Assembly: GCA_903813345.2 (NCBI GenBank)
Contig: CAIIXF020000005.1
Span: 34,849,375 to 34,909,374, forward strand
DNA length: 60,000 bases
Direction: 5' to 3'
Source of the DNA: Owenia fusiformis
Lineage: Eukaryota > Annelida > Polychaeta > Sabellida > Oweniidae
The notes beneath the pieces were generated by a model, which saw nothing but the letters and a program-made list of their open reading frames with translations, ran no database searches and was not told where the DNA came from. Shown piece after piece: positions 18,782 to 32,600 of this stretch (positions are counted from its first letter, which is position 1; the number at the start of each line of letters is the position of its first letter). The translations under genes were made by a program, and so were the position numbers.

Positions 18782-21700
18782 CTGTCGAATACATGCCGAC
18801 TTACATTTTTATAAATATCAACAGTTAACTCAAATCATCAATTCTCGAAACGGTTTATCATATAACCTGGTGAGTTTAATGTTTCATTCTAATTTATAAT
18901 TATGGTATCAGATTTGAGTATGATATAAGTCGAGGCTTAAACAAAGCAATAAAATTACGTGAAACCTTTTGTAAAATTCGAACGATTTTTCAAGAATCCT
19001 CCTTCAAAGTGTTACCAAAATGCTCCCCGGGAGTGAAAATTTCGTCTTGTGTAATCAAAATAATAGCGGGTGGTTTGAATTTTTGTTTGAGTTTATTGCT
19101 TACATCTATACATTTAAAAACATATCGCCTAATTGAAAGCTATATGCAGATTTTGGCGATCTATCATTATAAAAAGCTAAATATTGTGCAAAATCAGGAG
19201 TTGACACGCTTTCATTTGGAAATGAAATTTCCTACATAATCGTCGACTAATGTTTAAAAGTCATGAAAACAAGGTTGAACACAAAACATTGACCCAGTTA
19301 CTGCCTATTTAGCATGAGATCACTGAGGGAAATATTATTAATGACTTAAATCATTTACGGTTAAGTTGTATTCCAAGACACTTATCAATTTAGAAATGCA
19401 AAATGTTCAATTTTGTTTTTCAATTATAAAAAATGGCACCTGTAGAGAACAACGTTTTCAAAATCATTTAAAACAGAGATATTTACATATGTAACATTGA
19501 TTGGCATGTGTCAGGGAGTAAATAAGAAGAATATGCGTTAGATTCTATATTTTGTTCCCAAAGGAGTTTGTTAAGGAGCGTTATATCTTAACGTACTTTT
19601 ATCATCCCGAACTCAAACATTTCGAATACTTATTTCGAGAACGCTTTGTTGAGAATAGATTCGAGATGTACTCAAAAATTAATACGTTAAAATGTGTATT
19701 ATTATCTTAATAACCATCTCACAAATTATTTTGGAAATCAAAGATGTACGATTTTTGAGATTTTTATTTTCGAATGTTGACTTATTTACTTGGCTTGACT
19801 GTAATGTGTCATGTTTTGATACAATTGTCAATAAAATAAGGTTGATCATATTCGTGTCTGATTTTATGTTCTGTCAATAAAAGAGGAGTCTTCAATCATC
19901 CCAAGTAACTAGTGGACAAATCAAAGATATCATGAAGTTGCAGTGTTTTACAGAAATTAAGTTCTTGTTTCCAGCTGAGATCTTGCATCAAATTTCAGAT
20001 ACAGTAACATACCATAATTGTTGCATTTACACGTATCAGTTAAAGTCAACACACGTAACAGAAACCTACCTTACGGGTATTACTGTAAAATAATCATTAA
20101 ACTATTCAACTCCCTTATAGCTTATTTTACACATATGTTGTACGGATACGGAGGCCCCATGAGTATTGTTAAGAAAAGCAATCTGTTAGTGGATTGTGTA
20201 GGTAATATAATGTTACAATTTGAGCTTTCGAATTCTCATTGAGGGTTGTGGCTTTATTTATAACAAAGTCATAACCCGAATCGACTCGCAGAGATCAGTT
20301 GTAAAAGGTCACATAAATGGATTATTGTTTCAGAGTTAACTTAATAAAGTTACTTATAATTTCCTAATGGCAGTTATGATGCAGATAAAAGGAACCTGGT
20401 GCAAGACCTTTGTGTAAAGTAAAATTTGGTAACACAATTCACAATAATGGCTAACCTTAAGAGATGATAAAACGTACATTTATAGGGCGATCCAATTCGG
20501 GTTATAGTACTATATGCCGATACTAAACTGGGCGTAATTAAAAGAAAGTATCACAAAGTAAAGAAGATCACCAATTCAATTGCTAATTATCAGGACTATA
20601 ATAACGTCAAAGAAAGCGACTTGGGAATTCTTCACTTTATGAAATGTTTCTGTTGAAATTGCCAAGGTTCGTGTTTGAACTGGACCATATAGTATTAGAT
20701 ACCACAAATATGTCATTCCATTGAGGTGAAAACATGTTCATCTTTTTACTTTCTTTCAGCATATTTCCCACAGTATATATTTCTTTTCTTTATCGTCTTT
20801 TTTGTACACTGCATACGGTCGTAGAATGTACTCCCGGTAAAACGTTTTCTACCGTGGTACATACTCTGTGGTATATACATTTAAAAACGAGGCTGCAAAA
20901 GGCTGCGTTTTTACTTTAACTCGAAAAGTAGTGGAGTGATTTTTTTAGTGGCGTGAAGTTTACGAGTATATGTCACAACTTACCAGCATGTCTTTCTTAA
21001 AAATAAACTGCCATTTTGAAAAATGGAGGTCATTAGTCACGTGCATTATTATAGTTGTTGCACGGGAAAAGTAGTGGAGCGATCTTATTGAAATTTCATA
21101 TGTGAATTCTAATTAGAAGGATATCATTTTAACACTTCCGAATGACGTATTGGCTAGAAAGTGGTTTTTATGTGAATACAAAGAAGAATACTAGTATTAC
21201 ACTGTATGACGACAATTTGGCTAATTAGATGCCATCTCCAAAAATAGCAGCCATGATCGTTCGATTGGATTTGCTACGCTTTGACGTTGCTGTTATCTAG
21301 TTAGAATAGATCATGTACTCAGAATAATATCGATACTTAGTATGTTATTTGATCATTAGAGTTCATTAGCATAATGTGACGTCATTTATGTATTATTTTA
21401 ATATCCTAATATAAGGGATGTCAACATTGGACAATATTTGATACCCTATGATTCAATAAAGGTTGATCTGATAATTTTTTCTCTCGGCTAGAAATGTCGA
21501 AAACACAAACAAAGGTCAAATACTGGATGGATCATATATCTTTCGCAGGAAACTTTTTTGCAGAAACTCCTACAACTCCAATAGTCCCATCAACTCATCA
21601 TACAAATAGTGAAGTTATAGAGACTGAGGTCGATTCGCGATTTAATTGGCTTGGTAATCAGAACGGAAGCATGAACACTGTTACATTTATATACTTACAT

Positions 21701-24504
21701 GGATAGCATATTCAAGATTCTATCATCTGGCAAGATTTTATCATGTATGAATAGGCAGGAGAATATGGTTCCCTTAAACTCTGTCAATATAGACACTAAA
21801 TCTAATCGACAAGCCTAGGTCGTGAGGATCTTTTGGAATTACAGGGGATAAAATCACTACCTCGTAAAAATTGACGATATCCCCTTGCGCAAATTTGACT
21901 CAAAAGTGTGGGATGTTTTATTGAGAAATATGTAGCTCGGCTTTCGTATTCAAATTGTTAAGAATCCACTTTTCAAATTCCATGCAAATTTCGGAAAAAG
22001 CAATATGTCAACACTCTGAACCACGATTTGTGATTTTCATCACCTGATGAAAGAATATTCATATCTCCTTTTCTGTAAATATAAAAGTGTAAAAACTTGT
22101 TCACCTAGTACTGAGCGGATCTATTGCCTCAAAAAGTGAGATGCATTTACCTCATAGAAAATGGTGAACTTCTATGTAGCACATTTTCAAAGAGTCAAAT
22201 AATGCTCAAAAGTGTTGTTTTTAATAAGTGCTGTCTTACCAATTACCATATTACAATCACAAAATATAAATATAAATATTTATGCTGCATATTACTTTTG
22301 AGATTGATTTGAGGGTATCTCGTTATATTTCACATTCACTATTATTCATTTAGTTTGTCATGACAAACTTATTTTAATTGCGCTTCCGAATAATAGGGAG
22401 TCTGAAAAATATTGTTTTAGGGAGAAATATTCTGAAGCAACCTACCTGCAAATTCAAAGCATAACTCGAACTCGAATAGATAACAAGAAACAGTCCTATA
22501 CTGCATAGCGATGCATAATTTCCTCCAATCAACATTATATATTGTCTCAAATCAAACAAACAGTTTTAACTATATACGAAACTATTTACAAAATATTGCA
22601 CTATCTTTCCTATTCCTTGATGTGAGCAGACGAGAGTGACGATAATGGTAACGCGCGTTATTATTGTTCTTCAATCGACTGCTCTCAGCTAGTGGTACCT
22701 CCTTAACGGATTAGCAACTATTATTATTCCTTTTAGCCAGTTCTGTCTTTATAATCTCTGCGACCGACACCCATGTGGGGAATATGACGATAAACCTAAT
22801 TTCAATTGAACTATCTTGAACCCTCCTCTTCATAGACTCCCCCGCTTAACACTAGTCGATTTTGATTCCACTGATTTTTAATTTCATGCCAAAGTGGATT
22901 CCATTTTATTTTATACTAACCATGTGTGGAAATTCCTGGTAATGGGAAAAATGCCACAGAGTAGAATATTATGGATATATTATCCGATTTATATAATTAT
23001 GTATACTGATAATTCATCTTAACACCAAAGAGCTATAATCTTAGTTAATCTGTAATTTATTTTCAGAGCTATTTTCATGATTAAGTTAACTGGGATAATT
23101 TAAAACTGAATGACCAATTTCTCTGACCGACATGTACCCACTTTTCTTTCTTATCAACATTTTTGGATTTGAAGAAATGGGAAAATTCGGGAAAACATGA
23201 CATGAGAAATCTTGAAAATGGGCCCTTTTCAAAAAGGGTGAAACTAGATTTTTGAACATTTTTTTCTATCATCCAAGACAATATCAGAAAATACAGAACT
23301 TTAAAGTTTGTTTTTGAATATTTGTTATATATATATAAGTTTTGTGTTTTAAAGGTATTATATAGTAGAGCGGTTTCGCACAATGGGTTAAAGTGAAAAC
23401 GTATGTATACGTACACGCATCTCGTTTCAATTAAACTACTATTTACGCACTGCAGATCCGGTGAATGGGTTACGGATTTGAGATACGCTGGGCTTAAAAC
23501 GTTGTGAAAAACATCTCTTATAGCAGTTTTTAATCGTATCTTTCTAGCGATATGATTATTAATGCCAGAATACAGGTACAAACATATAAGTACAAAATGG
23601 GAATATTTTAATTAAGTTTCCCACACTAGTTTGTGTCTTGACTTTGTCATGGCGTCATGAATCACTAATATTGCATGATACACTAAGTGATTCCACAACA
23701 TTGTTTTAATTAAGAAAATGAATCATGAAATATTAATATTTTAATAAAATTTTATGTTTTCAGTGTGCACGTTTTGACGTCGCGACGTCATGTCATGGAG
23801 GACCAATCATTGTTCCTTTATTGGCTTTTGTTGCATACGTAATCAGGTCAGGTAATATCACAGAACTTAATACACCAAGTGAACTCCCAAACATTACAAA
23901 CCGCCGTGAAATATTTATATCGATAAAATGGTCATCGTTTCTTAATATGTTTTATTAAACGGCGTAACCGACGTTTGAGTGTTGATATATGTTTGCTAAG
24001 TTTGAGATTGAAGGATAACATATGTCCACTCAATGCTATTTATTTTTCAGAAGATCCGGAATAGCTTATGGCATTATGCATATGAGAATTCAATAACGGA
24101 ACTACGTATTTCATTTTCGATTATTGGCGGAGAAATTGTGGTACTTCTCTGTCCACTTTTGAATTGTCGCCCTACAACTTTAATGAAAAACTTAGATTTA
24201 TTGTCAACGTGAAATTGTAAAAGAACATAACTGTATGCATTTTAAAATACATTCTATTGTTTGGCGTATTGCCAACCCGGGAATTCCGAAAGTCTTTTTC
24301 GTCTAGTGCAGTGGTCACATGGGAGCAAAAATTAAAGTATATTTAGTGCAAAAAGTGATGAAAATGAATATTTATTTCGTTAAAATCAATGCAATTACTT
24401 TTATCTCAATTTCCAATATTCGTTTCGTATTAAGTACACATTTGCGTGTCAAACGTGAATAACGCGCTCTTTTACAATAAGTACAAATTATGTGAAACCA
24501 TATA
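18782..24504. other. Gene-free intergenic region
   Basis: AT-rich sequence with only short open frames (for example 21494-21706, 70 codons, and 23081-23581 on the minus strand, 166 codons) that show no domain, no compositional bias and no matching splice partners. I see no gene here; nothing beyond scattered low-complexity tracts. Confidence 0.5.
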
Positions 24505-25475
24505 TACAGAGTGTCTCAAAAAGTGTACCCAAAAGTATATCAAGAGAACAGATAAACCAATCAATATTTTCAGACATTTTTTGCATGGCCATGTAGCCAG
24601 AACATGAAAGTTTTCTCCCCAATACACTATTTTTATTTCAGTCTTGTCTTTTTGATGCTTTAACCCTTTACCTTTTACACCACATAATCGATGTAACCTC
24701 ATATTTCGATGACAGGCTGTATCCTTACTGCTACATTGTTCGTCACATTTGATAATAATTCTGGTGGAATGTTTTGGATTTTCTTTTTGGATGTTGCCCT
24801 TAGTTGTTCTCGGTCTTTTTGCTTGGAATGAGCATTAAAACACACCTTCCAATAGCCACAGAGAAAGATGTTTGAGGATGACGATGGCAGAACAAACATC
24901 GTCAAATGATTCAGGAGTTACCTTCCAGAGTTAGGCAGGCTAGCCTGGAGACCAAATCATATCCAAATGAAAACACAGTGGTCTCAAATTGATACACAAA
25001 CAAAAGCTTCATTAGAATCCCAAGCAATGCAGTTTCTTGAACCTCTGACCTCTCTGTATAAGGGGGCTATAAGACATCGTGAGGGCCTCCCTATTCACCA
25101 TATTTGACGGCCCATACTTTTTTCTCTGAGGCTATTTGAAGGACCAGTTTTATGCTAAACCCAAGCTAAGAGACCTAGAACAACTTAAGACCAGCATCTG
25201 AACAGAAATCAAAACATTCCACCAGATATATCAAATGTGATGAAAAATGTAGTAGTAAGGATGCAGACTGTCATCGAAATATGAGGTTACATTGAATATG
25301 TGGTGTAAAAGGTAACGGGTTAAAGTATCAAAGGGCAAAACTGAATGAAAAACTGTCAGGGGAAAAAACGTTCATCTTTTATCTACAAGACCATGCAAAA
25401 AATGTCTGAAAATATTGATTGGTTTGTCTATGGTGTTGATATACTTTTGGGTACATTTTTTTGAGACACCCTATA
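24505..25475. mobile_element. 970-bp mariner-like element with transposase relic
   Basis: Left TACAGAGTGTCTCAAAAAGT and right inverse near 25475; arms match for about 100 bp (AATATTGATTGGTTTGTCTA and its inverse). Inside, about 25100-25225 on the + strand reads FFLWGYLKDQFYAKPKLRDL then EQLKTSI, with nearby frame breaks: the classic mariner/Tc1 C-terminal segment. Inactive copy. Confidence 0.85.
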
Positions 25476-25857
25476 TATCTGTCACGATCAGAGTGCACAT
25501 AATTTAGACATTTACTTACTTTTCCTTCTATTATTAATACAATCTCATATCAACTTATACTATTCTAGGATAAAGAAAATAATCATGGAATATATGCCCC
25601 AATAAACCAATATCCAATCAAAGTCATTCGACTCACACGCAACTTGAACTCACACAAAGCGCGTAAATGCACGTCATACGTTGATCATTGCACGATCATC
25701 ATCGTATGATCCACGTAGGAAAAATCTATTGTGAAATGTGGGTATCCAATAACCGACCGTATATGAGAATTGGATATAACACCTTCTCAATGTTCCTTTT
25801 GAAAAATGATTTTTTTTTCAAATATGAAAATTTTCAAAATATCAACTTAAATGTACA

Positions 25858-25900
25858 TTAAATCACGGGCCTTCAACTAGAATTGAAAGCCCATGATTAA
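25858..25900. repeat. Hairpin, TTAAATCACGGGCC type
   Basis: TTAAATCACGGGCCTTCAA and its imperfect inverse TTGAAAGCCCATGATTAA, loop of about 6 bases. A similar hairpin lies at 46488-46528. Confidence 0.6.
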
Positions 25901-25905
25901 CCCCC

Positions 25906-26703
25906 CTATCACACCAAACTCGTTCTTACCCGTTCTTGCCAGTCCTACGAAAACGTCGTAAAACGGGCTCAAACTGGCTGTGGTCGGGAAATATGTCTGA
26001 AATAATTAGCTTCTTCGTTCTTAAACAGTCTTCAATACGTCCATCTCGTTCGCAGTTCGTTCAGGTCGCACCACGTCGGTGTGTAACGCCGTAGAACGCG
26101 TCCCTTAGTCTAGAAGGTCATCATGACCTGATAACAGAACGGTATGGTCGCAATCGAATTTTGAATCGATTCAAAATTCTAAAATCACATTCCCGTCTGA
26201 GAACGTTCATAAAGTTCGTAAATAGACCTTAGAAAGTTGCAGCTACGTTCATTCCGTTCGCACACAGTTTAGAACCAGTTTTGAAGAACGCAGTGGCAAC
26301 TTGTTTGGTGTGATAGCTATATCTTTGCTAACTCGTTCATAAGCAGTCGTAAATACGTTCTTAATCAGTTTAAACCCGTTTGCAATGAGTTCTACCTCGT
26401 TCTCAACACGTCCTCAGACAGTTCCACTCGTTGTTAAAACGTCCCTAGTAGGATTGAAGTACGACGGTTCCGTTCGTAGTACGTCCAGCTCGTCATTAGT
26501 ACGTTGTCACTCGTTCTAATTGTAGAACGTGACGACCACGAAAACATTTTGAGCATTGTCTAAGTTCTAGAGGACCTACCCGTTCGAGTACGTTTGATGA
26601 AGTTTGTAAATAGATCCCAAACGGTTCTTAGTACGTCCAGTCCGTTCGTACACAGTTGAAGCCCGTTTTCGAGAACGTAGTGAGAACTAGTTTGGTGTGA
26701 TAG
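25906..26703. mobile_element. Compound CGTTC-rich foldback element
   Basis: Left end CTATCACACCAAACTCGTT at 25906; inverted right ends AACTTGTTTGGTGTGATAG (to 26318) and AACTAGTTTGGTGTGATAG (to 26703). The two right halves are diverged direct copies. The interior is packed with degenerate units of CGTTCGTA / ACGTCC / CAGTTCG in both orientations, with no open frame. Looks like two fused copies of a non-autonomous element. Confidence 0.65.
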
Positions 26704-29032
26704 TAGGGTAACATCCTCCTAAGCAGGTATCCAGAATCCGTACCTCCGTACCTCTTCCGGTGAAAAGAAAGAATATATTCTGGATTTTGAAGCCCTGTGA
26801 TCGGAGGATGATGATTAAATGTTTACGCCGACTACACTTCGATAATATTGCCACCATCACGACATCTATTAATCCATTGTTAAAAATTGGCATATATCCA
26901 TAGCAAGTAGTTCGGTAGAACTAAATTGACAAAGTTCAAATTAGAATTTCTCAAATCGCAGGCCATCGATTTTCAAAGTATTTCAGAGAATTCGAAATAC
27001 AGCGAAACATCTAACCTTCATGTCATTTCAACAAAAATATCCTAAGAAAATCAAAAGTTCTGCTCTCTTGCATATAGTTGGAGTACCAAAACAATTATAT
27101 TTTAATACTTATATTGTTGTTACAATTTTTGTTTAAATTATGTGCATTGATCAGAAAATTTCCAAGGATAACACTTATGAAATTTCAGTTTTTATAACAA
27201 AAACTCTTGGTCGTATAACTATTAGTTCAGGACTTATGGGACAACCCTCGTATACTCGGGAGTCAAACCATGGCCTATACTATTTATCGGTATCACGGCC
27301 TCATTAATAAGTATTAGAATGATTAAAATGATGTTTAATTCATTAAATATTAGAACCTTTAGATGTACTTTAATCATGAAATATGTACTTGTCGTTTTTA
27401 AGGTCGCGTACGTGTTTTTAAAAAATAGGCAGAATTGAATCTACATGTACTCGTTTTTAAACGAACTTGTATTTGAACGTGTAGAGTTATGGTCCTCGAG
27501 GGATCAGTTCTCCCTCCCTACTGTAACTTGCCTCTTTATAACAAAATGGATCCGTTGGAGGGACGTTTTCATCATTTTCACCAAAAAGAAATAATTCATA
27601 TCCAGATATTTTACCCTTATATTAATAGTAAGACCCGGTATCTGAAAAGTAATTCGTTCACGAGTGTCGTGTACATGTTTAGGAAATACAAAGGCAGATC
27701 GAGAAGTTTTGATAAAAATGCTGTATCTTTTTCTTAAGTAAAGGAAATCACTTGAAATTTGTACACAATTTACATAATTTACATGGCCATACAGTTTGGA
27801 ATTTTTAGAATGAATTATTGATAGAACTTTCTGTAATCACACTTTTCCAACTCCATGGTAGGGGCACTACTTTGTCCAGGACTTGAGCTCATATTGACGT
27901 CATAACTTGACGAAAATGAAAATCTGAAAAACTAAATCCCACAGTAGTGCAATACTATTTGAGATAAAACTCAACAAATAAACTCAAAATAATGTTTAAT
28001 GCATTAATTCACTCCATTAATACACCCTGGTATCTATCCATCCACTGTTTATACTCACCCTTTCAGTTCTAGTGAGATGTCGACAGCATTCTTGATTTCA
28101 ACAAATGTTCTAAAATATGAGACTCACGGATCCCTCTCTTTAGGGCAGGGCCAAAGTCCAAACACAACAAAGTCCACTGAGGGGAGGGGCATTATCTGGG
28201 AAGTATGAATAATGTTCTAATACACTTCTGTCCTAATACATGCATGTACCTACATATTTTACTTGTTGCTGATAATATTGTAGATCATGCTAGATTAAGA
28301 TTTGGCAGACATGATGTGTTGTCCAAGTCAAACATGTTTGAATCTTTGGCTCTGTTCGGTCGCTTTTTCTGATCAATTGCTTTACGTAGATGAGCTGAAA
28401 GCTTAGTGGCTCTTATATTAGTATCTCATGTCTTGTCTAATGTATCATGAAGCATTCATGTCTTCTGTACCAAACATGATTTATAATGATTTAACACTTA
28501 TGAAAAGAGGACATTAACAACAGTTACTATTAAAACAGACATTTGTAAAATTAAGTAACCTAATAATGGGGTTTCGATCATTTGTTTAAAAGAAACCCAT
28601 CCAATTTTAAACTTCACAATTTTTTAGCGTTATTGAGGTTACCATAGCAACCAAAACTTCTGAAATATTCATAACCAGCATCTAGATATTTACATCTTAT
28701 GAGGAAATAAATGACCCAGTAACTCTAAAAACATTGTGGAAAACAAATGATAAATAAACAAGTTAGAGCATTTTTTATCAGAACTTCTGGATCGGCTGGA
28801 TCGGCCCTTGTAGAACGGGTAAGACAGCAAACATCACCGAACTCTTCATCGCGGTCGCTTCGACCTATTAAACCTGATGCCCAGGAATACGTAAAAAATG
28901 CTTAAAATGTCCGCTAGTGTACTGAGATGTTAATGCGTGGTTGATTACTTACATGTTTAAGAATAAGACTGATTTTTATAAGCTTAATGGATAAGAATTC
29001 TTTTTATTAATGACAGTATACCCGGGCCTCAG
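26704..29032. other. Intergenic region upstream of SPR
   Basis: No exon, RNA gene or clear mobile element recognised. Short open frames (26687-26893 minus, 27489-27737 plus) lack any domain or splice partner. Confidence 0.45.
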
Positions 29033-29039
29033 TATAAAA
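29033..29039 (+). promoter_or_regulatory. Candidate TATA box of SPR
   Basis: TATAAAA about 215 bp before the start codon at 29254, in a slightly GC-richer stretch (CCCGGGCC just upstream). The spacing would give a 5'UTR of about 190 bases. Based on motif alone. Confidence 0.35.
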
Positions 29040-29253
29040 CCACTCTACACGTTGTTTGAAAACAAAGCCTTCAAATCGACCTGTTATAAGATAATAAACG
29101 CACTTCAACAACGATAACATATACCAACTTTACTCATGTCTACTTCACAATGCTATATGTATTCTGAAAACGAACAGAATCCATACGCTGTAAAAAGTGC
29201 TCTTTATACAGTCAGATTTGATTTGCTTGGGAAGTCAGCTGGGAATACTAGAA

Positions 29254-29690
29254 ATGTCTGCTCTTGGTAAAATATTCTGTGTGATAACAGGAGGAAGCCG
29301 TGGTCTTGGAAGAAGTCTTGCTATAGCGATATCTAGAGTTGTATCAGATGGATCAACTATTATTCTCACTGCAAGGAGTACAGAAGCACTATCAGAAACA
29401 TCAAAAATGGTCGCTGAAACTAACGCAAACGTCACGGTTAAATCTGTTGTCGCTGATCTTGGAAATTTAAGTGCATTTGAAGTAATGTGCACTGACATAT
29501 TAGATGGTGTCGATGCTAAGGATTATGCCCAGGCAATACTTATTCACAACGCTGCTAGTCACATGGGTATGACGAAGTTCAAAGGCTCTGAGATTGATGA
29601 TCCAAACGCTGTATCCAACTATTGTAATATGCACTTTTCCAGTACTGTATGTTTGACGTCAAAATTCATCAGTGCTTTTAAAGGAACCAG
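29254..29690 (+). CDS. SPR: SPR exon 1
   Basis: Rossmann-fold half with TGGSRGLG and TARS; donor GTACAG after ACCAG, phase 2. The reading frame runs on into the intron to 29781, where it ends without SDR similarity. Confidence 0.88.
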
Positions 29691-32600
29691 GTACAGTTGC
29701 TACAGGAACTATGTCGACAGAAAAGTGGTAGTAACTTGTCTTGTCTGTCTAATTTACACCGCCATCTTTCTATCGATATAGTACATATGGTTGCTACTAG
29801 GAAGTTCTCATTTTATTTGTTGAAACATCACGTTTAAACTCACTTGAAGCAACATTCTTTGCACTTTGGCCACTGTAAACAAGGTAAAGCTACTAAAGTT
29901 TATACATAGACTATACAGGGTGATTCAGAAAAATGTAACCCACATACGTATCCGTCTTTCAAAAATGGAGCTTGAAAAATCGGTTTTGCATAAGTAAAGT
30001 TGGTTCAGTGTCCTTCAGTTGAGCAAGTTTTATCTCTGCAGCACGCCTACGACCCATTTGCTGCCAATACAAAGCATGTACTCCATATGGCTACCACCAC
30101 TCTCTGCCGACAGACTTGCAAACTCCTTTTATTCTTAAGTGTTATTTCTCGTTTGAGCTCTGCATTGATTCAAGGATTATTGACATGCACATGATCTTTG
30201 AGGATTAAAGAGTCATTTTTAACGATGAATGTACACGTGTCGTCAATAACATCTTTGCACAAAGTGTACATGTCTGTCTGCAGAAAAGTGATAATAATTT
30301 GGGGCAGATACCTGATAATGCCAGAAAATGGCGCATACGTATACCACAGTGCTGAAACAACGTAAACAACTTGTCAACTTGAAGAACATTCAGCCAATTT
30401 TAATCATGTCAAACCTTAGACTTGTCATACTCTAGTAGGTGGGTTGCATTTTTAAACAGCCTGTACACGGAATGTACTAAAAACCCTTCGACCCTTCGAC
30501 CCTGCGACCTACGACTTACAGCGTGTCAAGAATTTTTGAAATATATTTTTATAAAAACCCTTCGACCTTCTACTTCAGTCCATATGAAGTTGCTGGAAAT
30601 ATTACTTTGTGTATAGAACTTAAGAATCTGTCCCAAGAGAGTAAAAGATATTTAAAGCTGGACTTCGATCGGAGCCGGCGATATGATTTCGGAAAGGTTT
30701 CTAAATGAAGAACGTGACGTCACTTCCGAATCATAGCATTCAAAATGAGTAGCGTTTAATTATTCCCACTATTTATAAAATCACGGTGGTCTAGCGGAAG
30801 AATGCTCGCTTAGCACGCAGGAGGCCCGGGTTCGCATTCGCCTTTTTATTTTTTTAACTAAATGATTGTTCTTTGACATTACGCAGATAATTTTTTTTTA
30901 TTTACAAACTTTATATTAGAGCTTGAAAATGTAAAAACAATATATGTCAACATATTGCGTTTTGGAGCGATGTGCAGGTTTAATGTATTCAAGCACATTC
31001 GAATGTGAACGTTTCTTACCTCCTCAGTAAAAATATTTGTGCTTTTCCCATCACATTGTAACAGTGGCGCATCGTGCATATTTTCAGGAGGTCAATTTTT
31101 TTATATAGTTTAAAGAGAACCGTCTTTTGATTTTATCAACTTTGATTCAATTTGGATTTGTATAGTTAAGAATCTAATGCCAACTAAATAAGTAGATTCT
31201 TTGTTTTGCATCCTACAAAATCCAAAGCATTCGAGGTTCTAAGGCTAGAGTACCGACAATTGTCGGTACTCTAGACTCTGATGTGGTGGCACGCTAGAGG
31301 ACCGACAAATAAATTGTCGGTAACGGGAGATATGCTGTGTTTACACGCTAGAGGACCGACAAATATTGATTTTCGAATTTTCTGGCGCATGCGCAATGCG
31401 CGGGGGGATATTTCAGATATCATACGGATATTTTGGGAACAAGTGCAAAACCCGGGGAGGGCATTAGGCCCGGTTACCCGGGGATTACCAAACCCAGTCA
31501 AAAAATGGTAGCCCGGGAACGGGGAATGGTAGTAAACGTTGAAAACCCAATAAAAACATGAACAAGTAAGACGTTAGAGAGCTATTAATGCAGAGTAAAC
31601 GGCTATATATATTCTAAACAGACAGGACATTTCTCCTGAGCCGATCAGGCGTAGAAAGGGGCGTTTGCTACCCATTAGATAGAAGAAAATAGCTAGAATG
31701 TTTTTTATTTGAAGCTTATGGTATGAGGTTCCATATCCATCCGCCAAAAGGTATGACCTCTATATAGTCCATTTAAAAACCTGTGGTATCATTCTAAATA
31801 ACCCATAGTTGGCTTCTAGGGTACCTAGTATGCCACTATTTGGTATCAAAATAAAGAGGAGTTCAACTTTCATTTGAATTACGAACTTGAAATAGCGATG
31901 TAGGTGAAAATAGTTCCGAACGTGAGCATGTTTACTACGTGTTTGCCCGTCATATCAGAATTGAGGAAGTGGTAGCAAACGCAAGTTACAATAAACGGAC
32001 GCTGATATCTCAAAAAGTAACCCGACTCCCTATAATTTGATGTAGGTCAATCGAACCCCTATATGGACAGGTGCATTTTGGTACAAGTTAATGCCTGTAC
32101 GATTCCATACTGCAAAAGAAGCACTATGCCCCCCCCTCAAAAGAAAAAAGTAGGTCCTGTCGGGATTCGAACTCGGGACCGAGTGTGTTCGAGTCGTGCT
32201 CCCTAACCACTAGGCTAAGAGTGATGAGGTTATTTCGAAAACTAAAAGTAGTGGATTTATTTATGAAATTGTCGGCTCTCTAGCAAAAACACGTAGCAGC
32301 CACTTGCGTACCGACAATTGTCGGTTCTCTATCTGGCACTACTAGGTGACGATAGAGTGCCGACAATTGTCGGTACCCCAGCAAATACCCCTGGACAGTC
32401 TTCAGTACCGACAAAATTGTCGGTCCTGGAGCCACTCCGATATGAAACATTTCAGAACTAGATAACAGCAACGCGAGGTGGAGCAAATCCCATCGAACTT
32501 TTGATCTCAAAATCGTTCAACTACTTTTCAAGTTTTAGTAAAAAAGTAAAATAAGACGAAAAATTTCGAACGCAATGCGTGACATATACGTAATTCGCGT

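Noticed and set aside
21494-21706. 70-codon frame MSKTQTKVKYWMDHISF...
   Set aside because: No domain or splice partner; isolated in a gene-free region.
23081-23581. Minus-strand open frame of 166 codons
   Set aside because: Longest unassigned frame, but no domain, no neighbouring exons and composition like the surrounding AT-rich DNA.
29691-29781. Read-through end of SPR exon 1
   Set aside because: Loses SDR similarity at once; exons 2 and 3 supply the active site in the right phase.
30783-30842. Functional tRNA-Ala gene
   Set aside because: AGC-like loop is present, but the acceptor and T stems do not pair, so it was kept only as a tRNA-like module.
31271-31511. Overlapping 76-codon frames on both strands inside the MULE-like element
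   Set aside because: They are produced by the palindromic dyads and GC-rich repeats; mirror frames on both strands indicate non-coding DNA.
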